Source: Parietichytrium sp. I65-24A
Lineage: Eukaryota; Sar; Bigyra; Thraustochytrida; Thraustochytriidae
Assembly (NCBI GenBank): GCA_012862575.1
Contig: BLSF01000013.1
Span: 248,001-312,000, forward strand
Direction: 5' to 3'
Length of the DNA stretch: 64,000 nucleotides
The translations under genes and the position numbers were made by a program. A model generated the notes under the pieces. It searched no databases. It was given only the letters and a program-made list of their open reading frames with translations, and was not told the origin of the DNA. Positions 19,854-31,300 of the stretch are shown here, in pieces. Within the stretch, counting starts at the first letter, position 1. Each line of letters starts with the position of its first letter.

Positions 19854-20192
19854 ACTTCTTTGCCGATGGCTTGCCTCCGGAAAGGATGCAATATGTTCGC
19901 CGCTGCAGGAAAGCAATCACCTGCCTTCCTTACTTGCAATTGTATCAAGTAATTGTGATCTTCTTGAAAGAGCTATTTTCGAAAGCACACTCACAAGTAC
20001 GTACGCACATGAGGTCTCTGTGCCTTTCCTCTACGATGTTTACTTCACTTGAGAAATTTTCTTCCTAGCTCCAAATCTGTTCTCATCTTCGAACTTTGCT
20101 GAACGACGGTCATTCGGTTCGTCCTCGAAGGACAGGCTCAGAATCCGGAAAAAGAGAGTAGTCTAGAAAATTCAACCCAAAATACGAGTTTC

Positions 20193-20198
20193 AATAAA
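20193..20198 (+). other. Possible poly(A) signal AATAAA
   Basis: AATAAA about 340 bp after the stop codon at 19853, inside the 438-bp convergent gap to the torsin-like gene. Confidence 0.35.
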
Positions 20199-20291
20199 AC
20201 ACGTTACTTCTTTTCAGTCTAATTTTAAACCTCTGTGATCAATAGCTCGATTTAATCCTTCCGCTCTGGGTGCCAGTCCATTTTCTCTGCT

Positions 20292-21572
20292 CTACTTGAC
20301 GTCAAGCTTCAGGTCTAGCCCGCCGTCTCTTCTTGTTTCCGCTGTTAACACAAAATTTTGGGTGGAGTATTTCCCACTTTCTCCACTGCGAAAATCAGAG
20401 AGCTTTTGCTCAACAGGTGAAGGGATCACAAAAAGCTTTTCAATTCTTTCTCTCACCTCCTCCGTGATCGCCTTTGCATTCTTGGTGTTGACCTCTCGGG
20501 TCACGTGATCTATTATAGTCAGGCGCGTCATGCTGTCACAAACGAATTGTCCGTGCCAGTAGTAATAATTCTCCGCGTCCTCCGTTGACTTATGCTCCAG
20601 GTGTCTTCGAACCCGAGAGTGCAAGGCGATTTCGGCATCCTTTAGGATGAGCGCGAGCACTTCTTCGATCTCTCCTTGAGAGAAAGGAGCAAATGGCACG
20701 TGAATCGCTTTGGAGATGAACGAGCTGCTTCCCCAGTACTGCTTGCTCGCCTCCTCGATACGGACAATGGCGTCCGAATAACTCTCGCTTCGATCAAGTT
20801 CAAGCCCGAAACCGGTGAGGTCGCTTGACAAGATGAAGACTGCGTTGCTGGCAGACACCCGTTTCCCCGTAGGCGTCGCCACCGTTCCAGAGGTGAACAT
20901 TTCCTTCAAAAGCCCAACGCACGACGCTTTACAGTGGTTAAAGTCATCCAGAACCAGCACAGCCCTCGGCTCGTGCTCAAGCTCTACCGCGGCCCTCTCC
21001 AGGAACCTCCGCATTCTGTGCAAGTTGCCTAGGGCATTGTTCGTTTCCTCCTCCGTGTCCACCACCTCCTCCTCCTCATGCATGGTCTCGTAAACCACTC
21101 CGCACGCCTGCATCCAGCTGCTAAGCCGGTGTGCGTCATCGCAACGCCTGGTGCTGAGGAAGTCCATCTTGCCATCCTTGACTAACGCCAAATCCTCCAT
21201 CAAATGAGTGGCCTTGCGCAGCCAGGACAGCGCCGTATTTGACCAAGACGGCGCGCAGTCATCGAACAGCGCCTTGGCCACCAGCCCGGCCAGCAACGTC
21301 TTCCCAGTCCCCGGCGGGCCCACAAAATGCAATGCCAGCGGCGCCCCCTGCCGCTTCTTGCTTTCCACGAGGTCCACCACCGCCGAGCGCACCACCTGCA
21401 CGGCCGTCGTCTGCCCCACGAAACGCGACTGGACGCCCGCGTTCAGTGCAGCCACCGCCTCGCGCCGCGACCTCCGATTGTTGCCGCCTGCGCCGCCGCA
21501 TTCCGCGCTGACCGAGCGCGCCGCCAGCAGCCACACCGCAAATACCACCGCACAGCGCCACACACCGCGCAT
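20292..21572 (-). CDS. Torsin/ClpB-like AAA+ ATPase with signal peptide
   Basis: 426 residues. I chose the ATG at 21572 because it is the first in frame and is followed at once by a signal peptide (basic MRGVWR, hydrophobic core, AxSVSA cleavage region). The protein should therefore enter the ER. The AAA+ motifs are Walker A GPPGTGKT at 85-92 and Walker B VLVLDD with Asp209-Asp210, where Glu is usual in second place. Sensor 1 reads FILSSD, with Asp where Asn is usual. The ClpB-type segment FISKAIHVPFAPF follows; the position that holds the arginine finger in ClpB is Lys here. The sensor-2 region reads NAK (GAR in ClpB, GCK in torsins). Torsins are ER and nuclear-envelope ATPases that lack their own arginine finger and use a membrane-bound activator. 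A Glu-rich loop lies near 165-180. The AAA+ and ER calls are firm; torsin is preferred over another ClpB offshoot because of the signal peptide and the lost finger. Confidence 0.85.
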   Translation of the reverse strand: MRGVWRCAVVFAVWLLAARSVSAECGGAGGNNRRSRREAVAALNAGVQSRFVGQTTAVQVVRSAVVDLVESKKRQGAPLALHFVGPPGTGKTLLAGLVAKALFDDCAPSWSNTALSWLRKATHLMEDLALVKDGKMDFLSTRRCDDAHRLSSWMQACGVVYETMHEEEEVVDTEEETNNALGNLHRMRRFLERAAVELEHEPRAVLVLDDFNHCKASCVGLLKEMFTSGTVATPTGKRVSASNAVFILSSDLTGFGLELDRSESYSDAIVRIEEASKQYWGSSSFISKAIHVPFAPFSQGEIEEVLALILKDAEIALHSRVRRHLEHKSTEDAENYYYWHGQFVCDSMTRLTIIDHVTREVNTKNAKAITEEVRERIEKLFVIPSPVEQKLSDFRSGESGKYSTQNFVLTAETRRDGGLDLKLDVK

Positions 21573-22318
21573 CGCGCCGCCCCACCTCTCTCCACGAAAC
21601 ACCGCACTCTGCGCGGCTCTATGCACGAGAATGCACGGCTATGCACGGCTATGCACGAGAATGCACGAGAATGCACGGCTATGCACGAGAATGCACGAGA
21701 ATGCACGAGAATGCACGAGAATGCACGCGCGCTCGGAAGAGGGCAAGAGGGCAAGAGGGCAAGAAGACAGGGAAGGATTTGCTGGGAAGGTTGGGAGTGG
21801 GAAGCGACAAAAACGTGAGACTCAGACACGGTGGAGAGAGAGCACGTGTGAGAACTCTCAGAGACAGAGACAGAGATAGAGGCAAACAGAGACAGAGAGG
21901 AAACGAGAGGATGAGTGAGACGACAAGCAAAGAGCGAACAGCGCGAGACAAATGTGAGTGAGGGAGAGAGAGAGGAGAGTGAGGAAGCATTCGTATTCGC
22001 GTATTTTTTCCATCTCTTTCCTTCTCGCAGGATCCACATAGGCATCCATAGGCAGCGCAGGGATAATAAGCGTGGATAGAGAGGAGAGTTTGGGTTCTAA
22101 TGGAGGGAACCGGAGTGGGGACGAAAGAGAAAACAGAGTGGAGAGATGGATGGATCATGAAGGACGACTGCGGTGCGAAAGGGGTGGGAGTGGGAAGGGC
22201 TGGAGTTTTGGGGAGAACGGAAAGCACGGCAATGGTTGCCGAAAGAATGAGTTTACTCTTTAATATCGTACTCAGCAGGAGGATTGATCACTGTTGGAAG
22301 GGCTAACTTGAACGAGGC
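21573..22318. other. Repeat-rich gap between torsin-like gene and dynein 3' end
   Basis: 746 bp of mostly simple and tandem repeats: a 10-bp minisatellite, a 9-bp GAGGGCAA-type repeat (about 21736-21765), GAGACA hexamers (about 21860-21900) and purine-rich DNA. No gene seen. It holds the torsin promoter and the 3' end of the dynein gene. Confidence 0.6.
21621..21730. repeat. 10-bp minisatellite, eleven units
   Basis: Eleven consecutive 10-bp units, all starting ATGCACG. Seven end AGA, three end GCT and the last ends CGC. The order of types is A B B A A B A A A A C. The array begins 49 bp upstream of the torsin-like start codon, so it lies in its promoter or 5' leader. Confidence 0.95.
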
Positions 22319-25300
22319 TCATAGCTGTTGTAGAATGAGGGCAACAGATCGCAGACGCCAGTGCACGGGGCGATGCTCTTTGCTCGGAAGGCTCACGGTG
22401 AGAATGAGGGACTGACGGTCCCCATAGCGGTAGACAGGACAGGAGTAGCCCCCATAAGGGCCTTGGTCCATACTTGCATTCCGCTTGTGCGAGCGCGGCG
22501 CAAAGGTTACGTGCAGCACAGGGAAACCTTCTTGCAGCACCTTTGGGCGGGATTCCCGCAGCGAGCTCTCAGCATCGTCCCACCCAGCGCCTTCAAGCGC
22601 GAGACCGTAGACGTAAGCGCCTTCTTTTGGTCCATTTTTAATGTGAGATGGATCCTTGAAATTAGAGCACACCTCCGCCGAGACTTCGACAGTCTCCAAG
22701 CTCCAGCCTTCGGAAGCGTGCTGTCGCACCACCTCTTGTTTTACTGCGGTTAAAAATCCGCGCGAATTTCGAAATCCAGCCAGCCAAAAACTAGTTGGTC
22801 TTCCGCTTGTGATCCAGGTGGTCAGTTGCGCGGCACGTTTTTGCAGCCCTTCTAGCCAGGAACCCAAGGTTCTGCTTCGCCAGCTGAACTCCTCTCCTGT
22901 GAGCGTAAACACCCAGCTATCTGGAACTCGCGATTGTGCAATTGCAGCGAGGCAGTTAGCAATTGTCTCCGTAGTGACAACCTCTCCGCGAATGGCCGAC
23001 ACCAGATCAGTCAGCGAGTTCTTAACCAGCTTCCTGACGGCGGTTAGGTGCTCAAACTCCTGCAACAAAAACACATTCGTCGGGACAGCAAAGCCTCCCA
23101 TCTTGGAAATATTTTCTCGTGCGATGTGCGAAGATGGGAGTGGTGGCAGTTTTTCCAAAATTTCAGTCGCCTTGATCTCGACCAGCTCCTCAGGAGAACG
23201 GCCTTCCTCAGCGGCAGCCTCCTTGGGCTGCGTCGTGAGCACGCTATCGAGTAACGCTTTCGACTGAATGTGCATGAGGCTGATTGACGCATTTGGGTGA
23301 AGGCCCAAGAGCTCCGGGCTCTCATTGTCGCCAAGATGCGAGATTGCGTTGACATAGCCCTCAATCTCCGTGCAGTCCAGCACATCATAGAGTGGTATAT
23401 CCGTGAGTTTGTTTTCTGGAGTGAACGCCGCGCCAGGGACGAGCATATTTGACTGGACAAAGTTGTCTACCAGACTGGACAGTAGATCACGATCCTTTTC
23501 GTGGGTAACCCTTCCGCCATGAAACACTGCGGACACCATGTATTGCACAGCATCGAAGCGGAGATCCCCCGAGAACATGTGACGCTCTAAAAATGTCAAT
23601 GCTGCGTCCAGGTCTGAGCCAGAGAACTCGTACGGCACAGCCCAGCCAATCGGTCCGAACTTTCGTCGTTCCTGTACTACGCCGTGCAGAAAGCAAATGC
23701 AGTACATCGACTTCCTCCATTGCTCCGTCTCGATTCTATCGAGTCTCTCTTGGTCAATCAACTCCGTGTATGACCGCATCAAGTTCGCTTTCATTCCTGC
23801 AGGAGGCTCGTTCGTCAGCTTCACGCATTGTCGGAGGAGCGAAATGGGGAAGCCTTGGTCGATTGGCTCGGTCGTGATGAACAGCCGAAATTTGGGGTTC
23901 ACCGCAAGAAGCTTGTTCACGTTCACGCTCGACGGCTGAGCGATTCTTGACGCACCTTGGCCTCCAAAGTTGCTGTCAGCTTGCGCAGAGACTGGCATCG
24001 GCTCAGGATCGTTGGAATCGTCTTGGCTCTCCTGCATTGCCTCCAGGCTCGCGGAAACCCGCTCAATGATTTCTGAAAGCTGCTCCATCAAACCCAGTGC
24101 AAGATGGGCGTTCAAGAGCAGCACCGCGTCGCCATTCGAGATGGCGTCCCCGAGAGCTTTCAGAGCGATCTTGTCCTGGCCCTCTCCCATTGAGATAATT
24201 GCAATTTGTTGCTTCGAAACTTTTTTGCAGTAAATCTCGATATTTTCGGTGGGGTCTGCACCCGGACTGAGCAGAAACAACGCTGGCGTATCGGCTCGGA
24301 GGTCTTCAAACACCTTCTCCATTGGCTCGGTTAGAGTATCTACAAACACAGGCCCGAGGCAAGGCAGCGTCAAGCCATAAGCTTCGACTTCCTCATTCAT
24401 TCGAATAAAGTGTTGAGCTGACACCGCGGTGCGGTCTTCGCGGAGAGCTCGGACAAGCAGCAATCGTAGAAAGGAGCCAACATTTCCAATGAACTTAGCT
24501 TCGTAGTCAGGAACTTGGACTCGCTCTGGCTCGTTTTCTTCGCACCATCGTTTCCACAATGGCTCCTTGTCCTTCATGTTCTCCAGCAAGCTTTTGAAGA
24601 AATCAATCTTCGTAAGTGCATATGCATTGACATACATTGTATCGGACATCCAATTCATCGTCTTTGGCGGCAAACTCTGAATGTCAAACTCTGCTCCTCC
24701 GTGAAGCAAGAGCCGGACCATCTGTGGCTTGAGGTGGCCCGCGTCGCTCAGGATTCGCAACAAGACTAGCAGGCTGAACGTTAGTCGATCCCGCTTAAAT
24801 AACCCGACACTGATGTATCTGTACACGGAAGTCGTCAACATGGAAACGATTGCACAGACACGTGATTTGACACTAAGCGGACGGTCTGACGCCTCCATGC
24901 TGTGCAAGAAGAGATGCATGAACTGGTCTAAAGAAGTCTCATACATGGCATTTACAGCGCTCATGTCCACGATCCCAAAGTAGAGCACAGCGCCGCGGGC
25001 AGCAACCGCGCGGTACTGCTCTCTTTTCTCGTTGATCGATCTCTTTGTCTCGTCTGCTGTCTGAAGCTTTTCGCGAACGTCAACCGCAGCCTTCTTGGTG
25101 CTTGCTAGAACAGAAATAAGCTCAGTGTCGTCCAAAAGATTTCCTGTGCTATTTTCAGTAAGTCGCAGCAAAAGCTCTTCATTTAGCTCGACGAGACGCT
25201 TCGAATTGAAAGTGACAGAGGCTAGTACGTCCCGCAGCTGGTCCTCCAAGAGTCGCTGCTCTTTGCGAATGACATGGCCAAGCAACTGCTCCTCCAAGCC

Positions 25301-28300
25301 CTTCACATTCACCGTAAAATCGACCATGGTCACTTTGGCTTGCAATTCGGGTGAAAAGGCTGGTTTGGGAAGCTGGGTAATCAAATAGAGTTTGAACTGA
25401 TCAGAATATTCGCATGGCCGGTCCGCGACGGTAATGTACTTGGCCTTGGCCCGCGAAACCACCCGCTTCTCCAATACTGGGTCCAAGATGAGCGGATCTA
25501 TCTCCTCCTCAGCGTTCAAGACGAGGACAAGCGAAAGCCCATCAGCCATGCAGTGTTCCAGCTGCTCTCTGAATCGAGGATGGTCTGGACTACTGATTCC
25601 AAAGGACGGTAAGCTACCTGCCTCTTTTGCTTTGATCCACTGAAGACCTTGGCCCTGAGGATCGATGAGCAAAGGAAATCGAGAGCTCCGAGTGACGAGT
25701 ATCCCGTTTTGAACAGAAAGAGGGTCGCTTGGGAGGGTCTGCATGGACCATTCCCCGATTGTGACAGGGTCGCACAAAAACTGAGTTAAATCAAATGGCT
25801 CTGCTTGCTCCTTGTCTGCTCCAGATCCTGTTATCGAGCTCACGGGAATTTTTCGCTTCACAAGCTCCGCAAACAGCATCTCTCGTACTAATACATTGCG
25901 AAAGTCTTGATTGAATGGGCCAGCGTAGCTCAGAAAAGCGCTTGCCAAAGCGCAATCGCCTACAAGCCGTTTCTTGATGTCTTGAAACACTTTTCCATCC
26001 TCTGTCCAGCGCTCCCTCTCGTCACGAAGACCCTCGATAAGGGCTGTGGCCTGCTCCATCTTGCGCTTACTCGCCAACGTACTCGCTTCAATGCGATGTC
26101 TTTCATTCATTTGGGTCTGAAACCGCTCTTGCAAGTCCTCCAATTTCTCTTTACATTTTTGCAAACTGCGTTCAGCGGAGTCGAGCTTTGCTAGAGCTGC
26201 CTCGTGCCGAGCCTCTGCAAGCCCTAGCTTCTCGAGCTTTGGCTTTACAACCTTTGAGGCGGCGTTGTACTTGACCATGGCAATAACCCACGTACATAGA
26301 CCTTCGCATGCTTTGGAAGCGTTTCGCGCAACAGAGGGGTCGAAACCATCTAATTCAAGGTAGGGCAATAGCAGCTCGATCGTCTCCTCGTTGATATTGT
26401 CCTTCTCGTGCTCTGAAAAGTGAAATAGAGATCTGAGAAAGCTGCTGTCTGCGAGCATGGTCTTTTGACACAGGGCATAACTGTCTTGCACAAAGTCTAT
26501 CTTTTTCTTCTCCTTGCCAACCCCGAGTGACACAGAAGATTGCACCACGGGGTTGAGGCGAAACATGCGTAATATCATGACACCGTCAAACACGAGTTTG
26601 ATGATATCCCCAGGCTTTGGCAGCTTCTTCATCTCCACAAGATCGTTGGCCTTGATGCTATTGGCAGCTTCCTCTGCCTCATCAAGAAAGGGCTTTGCAG
26701 CCGCGAGTTCCGCTGCAGCCTCGTTCTTCTCTTCATTGATTTTGTGCGCTTCCTTTTCGCATGAGAGCTTTATGGAAACGACAACCTCGGCCTCCTTCTT
26801 AGCCTCCATGGAAGACTGCTCCAGACTGCTCAGCATCGAATTGCAAGCTTCCTCTGCCTCACGCAGTTTGACCTCTTCTGCGGCGAGAAGAGATTTCATC
26901 TGTTCGACGTCCTGCGCCCCCTTTGCAAGTTTCTTAAGTCCAAGCTCGACCCTCTGCTCTTTCTTCGATAACTCGGCCAGTCGATCGGAGTATAGGTTTT
27001 GAAAATCGGCAATGAAACTAAGGAACGACTTGGGCGTCTGATAAACGGTTTTGCGCATACGCTCAAAATATCGCTGGCCAATGTCCACAGCCATCAGATG
27101 CACTTCGCCAATGTAGGAAACTAGTGCCGTTTGAACTTGTTGTGTGCAATCCACAGCAAATCCTTCGAGTTTGCTTTGTGAGACTGCCTGAAGAGCTTCG
27201 CGCGGCCAAGGCAGGAACCAGTCAATGTATGTAGTCGAAAAGAGTCCGGGAAATTTGCGAATTCGCTCGACGTACTTGGAGCTTGCCGGAGACATGCAAA
27301 TCACAATGTGCAAGTTACTCCGAATGTAATTGATAAAGTAACGCACGAGATTTTCCGTGCTGTCGACGAACCCATCCACTTCTTTCATTGCAAAGTTCCG
27401 CATTTCTGAAGCCATCACAGCCAATTCGTCCTTTGGGAACAGTCCAACAATTTCGCCACTGGTCAAAAATGAGTTCAGGACCTGCAGAAAGGATTCATCC
27501 CTGATTTCATTCTCCGTGATAAGAAAGGTCACGGGTTTTCGCTCTTTGCCTACTTTTCGATACAAGAGCCGCATGTCGTCCATGAGAGCATTCAGATTAT
27601 AAGCTCGCGAAAGTCGAATCTGAAACAGGTCGTTCTTGACGATATAGCTAGCCAATCGAGTGACGCTTTGCTTTCCCGACCCCCCCAAACCTATCAAGAG
27701 CATGTTGCCTCGAGGCAACCTCAATACCCTGGAAACACGGAGCAAGTGCTTCAAGGCATCCTTGAAAAGCACCAATCCCATGGCAGAGCCCGGGAACTCA
27801 CTATTGTGGGCAGTCAATGCCGCTTCAACCTTGACCTTTATTTCGTCCATGCTCTGTGCTGGCTCATACACGCTCGGAGCCTCACGGACCAGAACACCGT
27901 CTTCGTCGTATTCATCTTCGCGCAAGAAGTCGACAAAGGTGACCAAGTCCTTGGACGTGTTCTCCGTCGCATCTTTCTTCTTCTTGGTGGGTTGCTGACC
28001 TGAAGCGGCCGATGAAGGTTGAGTGCTAGTTGCGTGGTAATGAAAAGACATGATTGCTTCCTTGCCAAGGTCCTTAAGGGCCACCTCATCCACCAGATGC
28101 GTGAATTTGGCCTTGTCCTCATCGTTTGTGAGTTTGTCGGCAAACACGCGATCAATTTCGTACCGCCAAAGCTGGAAAAGAGCCTTTTCATTCTCGACCA
28201 AAACTTCAAGCGGCGCGCGGAGGACACCCTGAAATACCCTGCTCAAGTCTCGCATTGTGAAGATATAGTGCGACTTGGAAGGCGTAGGTAGCAGAGCCGA

Positions 28301-31300
28301 CTTGACTTTGTTCCACAAATTGATAGTGGCTGGTAAAATTTTATCTGCATGACTCTGCACCTTCTTCAGGTCGTCAGCAATGGAATTTGGAGCGGACTTC
28401 AGGTACACATTGACAATCTTGCCATAAATCTCTCGAATGATATCAAACTCCGGAGTGATGACGTTCATAACAAAGAAATGTCTGAGCAATCGATTTGGAA
28501 TATTGAGCTTCTCCTTGCTGTTCTCACGAGCTGAATCCTCGTTCTGCGAACTTTCTCCGGCAACCCCTGTGGCCCCTTTGCCCTTCGCTCCGGATGTGTC
28601 GATTGTTCGTGACTCGTCAGAAATTTCTCCTTGCGAAGCTCCATGTTTTATGTTGTGGTTCATCGCAGCCATGAACTGCACATCTTCGATTGTTTTCAAG
28701 TCCCCTCTTTTGTCTTTGTCGAGGAAAGCCATGGTTTTGGTCTCCATCAACTGGCGCAAGAGCTCCAGAGTAGGCTGATCTCCCCACTTATTTGCTTCCG
28801 GCAAGGACAAATCATCCAGAAATATTGTCATGCTCTGACCATTTGGTGGACCGTATGTTTTACCTCCCCGCTTGTCTACCTCCCCCTCCACGGTTTCTTG
28901 AAATAGTCTAGGCGTGGTGGCAAAGCTGAAATTAACAGACTTGAACAGTGTCTGGGATTTCCGTTTCAAATGGTCAAAGAACATGTACGCTGTCGACGTC
29001 TTTGCTGTGCCTGCAGCCCCCACGAGGAGTACTGGCGCCTTGGTCTGGTGAACCTTTTCCAGAACGTACATTGCCCTTGTGGTCTCCTTGGTGGGAACAA
29101 GTAGGGTAGCGAAATTCCTCCTCATACTTTCGGGAGAAGAAGGTGGCCGCCCACCTGGACCGTCCCAGTTAGGGGTCTCCCATGGCTCCCACTCGATTTC
29201 TGGAAGAGACAAGTAGTAATTGAAGCACGTATCTTCGGCGGAGGCGTGTTTTGGCAATAGACCGGACGTGTTCAGCGAGTTGAGGAACTTGTCAAACTTT
29301 TTTCGTTCCGTTTGCTCGAGAAGTGCTCCGAGGGTCCAGATCAGTGAAAAGAGGAACAACTTCTCGAGTTCCACTTCAACATCGCTGGGAGAATCGCTGA
29401 GCTTGGCAGACTTCATCAGCACGTTTAAAAACTCGAATATGCTGGTCACCAGGCTAACCCGCGAACGGGAAATCACCGGAAGAAAGATGCGGCCAAAGCC
29501 AGACAAGAGTTCGCTGTCTCCTAGGTACCGCTGAAACAGGTCCTTGAGAATAGGTACGTGCGTTTCCTCTTGCGTGTCGATCCAGCTTGCCAAGACTGGG
29601 GACCAGTCCAAATCTGACTCGCTGAGGAAGATTATGCCCGCGCGAGACACAGTTGCAGGGGAAGCATTGTTGAGATCTTCAGCTTCAAACACCAGTTTCA
29701 CATTGTCCGTCATCGGGATACGGTCTCCGTTTGCTAGAGTCAGAATCTTGTTGTCATCAAGCACGGTATTCAGGTTCTCAATCCATATTGCATCAACTGG
29801 TCCATCGCACACGAGCCATGTAAAGTCCTTTCGTGTCCTGTCATTGTACTTTTGCCACAAAACTGAAAACACTCCATCGATCCACTCGTTACTGACCGGG
29901 TCTGTCTCCCCAAAGAGCTCAGACACTAGAACGGATTTTGGATTGATTCGAACAATCTTGTTCAGTACGCCTGTCGTGGCGGTCTGAATGTCCACCAAGG
30001 TATCGAGGCATTTTGTCTTTCCAGATCCCGGAGGACCGATTAACATGATACCATGCCTAACCAGAGCAGTGTTACGCACTTGCTCCACCTTGCGAACCCA
30101 GTTCGGATGCGCTTGAAGGCCGCTCTGCTTTACGCTCTTCTCGAGGGCCACGTCGAAGTTGGCGAGATCCCCGCCTTCGCCTCCGCTCAGTTCATTATTT
30201 TCCGGCACAGTGGGAAAGATGTCTCGCAACAGAGACAAGAAAAGCGGGACATCCTGCGCAACAAACTTGCTGAGATTCATTTCGCGCAATGCATGCATGA
30301 CGAGGATGTGCTCATCCTTGTCCTGGTTGAGGCGCTTCGTCTCGCCTGCGCTGCGTAGTACTGAGAGAATATTTCTCAAGCCAAAGTCGTAGTGTCGCTG
30401 GGCGCTGAGCTGCTCTTCACAGCACAGATAAAGGGCGTTGAATTTTTTGGCCAGCTCCGTAAACTTGGTGTACCCCACACTGCACAGCCGCACACGAATG
30501 ATGATTTCGCGATCTGGAACCATCATTGCAACGCTCCGGAAGAGAGCTTTGAGGTTCTCAGGGAGCTCATGGCGACCTGCGTAGCCAGGGTTCATGGTGA
30601 TAAAGTAGCCCACAGAAGTCTTGAGACTAATCATGTCAGCGTCCCCAGGGAAAGCAACTGTGGAGCTCTGCATGCGCTTGGCATTCGTAATAGCCAACAC
30701 TTGCTGGGCGACTACCGAGAGCACGGGAAGCTCTATACGATTGAACTCGTCAAAGCAGCCCCAAATTCCCGCTTGACAGAGGCCTTTGAAGATCTTGGCC
30801 AGGTCAGCGTACCTCTGTTGGTCAGTGCAGTTTGTGACAACGACATAAAGCCCGAGGCTTCTGCCAAGGTCCTTGACGGTCTCTGTCTTTCCTGTTCCAG
30901 CTGGACCAGCAGGGGCCCCGCCAAGATGCATCGCAAGAGCTTGTGTCAGGGTCACGTAGCAGCGATCTGTGAGCGGGGTGATGACAAGGCGTTCCTTGCA
31001 GCCGAGGTACTCGTATGCATAATCAAACTGCGTGTCGCAAACGCTCACAACACACGCTCCTTCGCTCTCCACCGAGTCTTTACCTTCTGGGACCCAGTAG
31101 AAGCGAGCTTGTTTGAGCCATTCAAAGTCATCTGCTGAGGTGATTTTTCGGTCTTTGAAAAGCTTGAGGAGGTCGTTGAACACGTCGCGCTGATGAACCT
31201 GTATGGTGACTAGCGTTTCCACCTTCTTGCGATTCATCTTTGATCCAAGGTCCGTCAAGCAAAGGGAGGATAATTTCGAGAGAATGGCCAGCTGTAGCTT

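Noticed and set aside
21573-21626. Upstream extension of the torsin-like frame by 18 codons
   Set aside because: It has no ATG, and the ATG at 21572 is followed directly by a good signal peptide.
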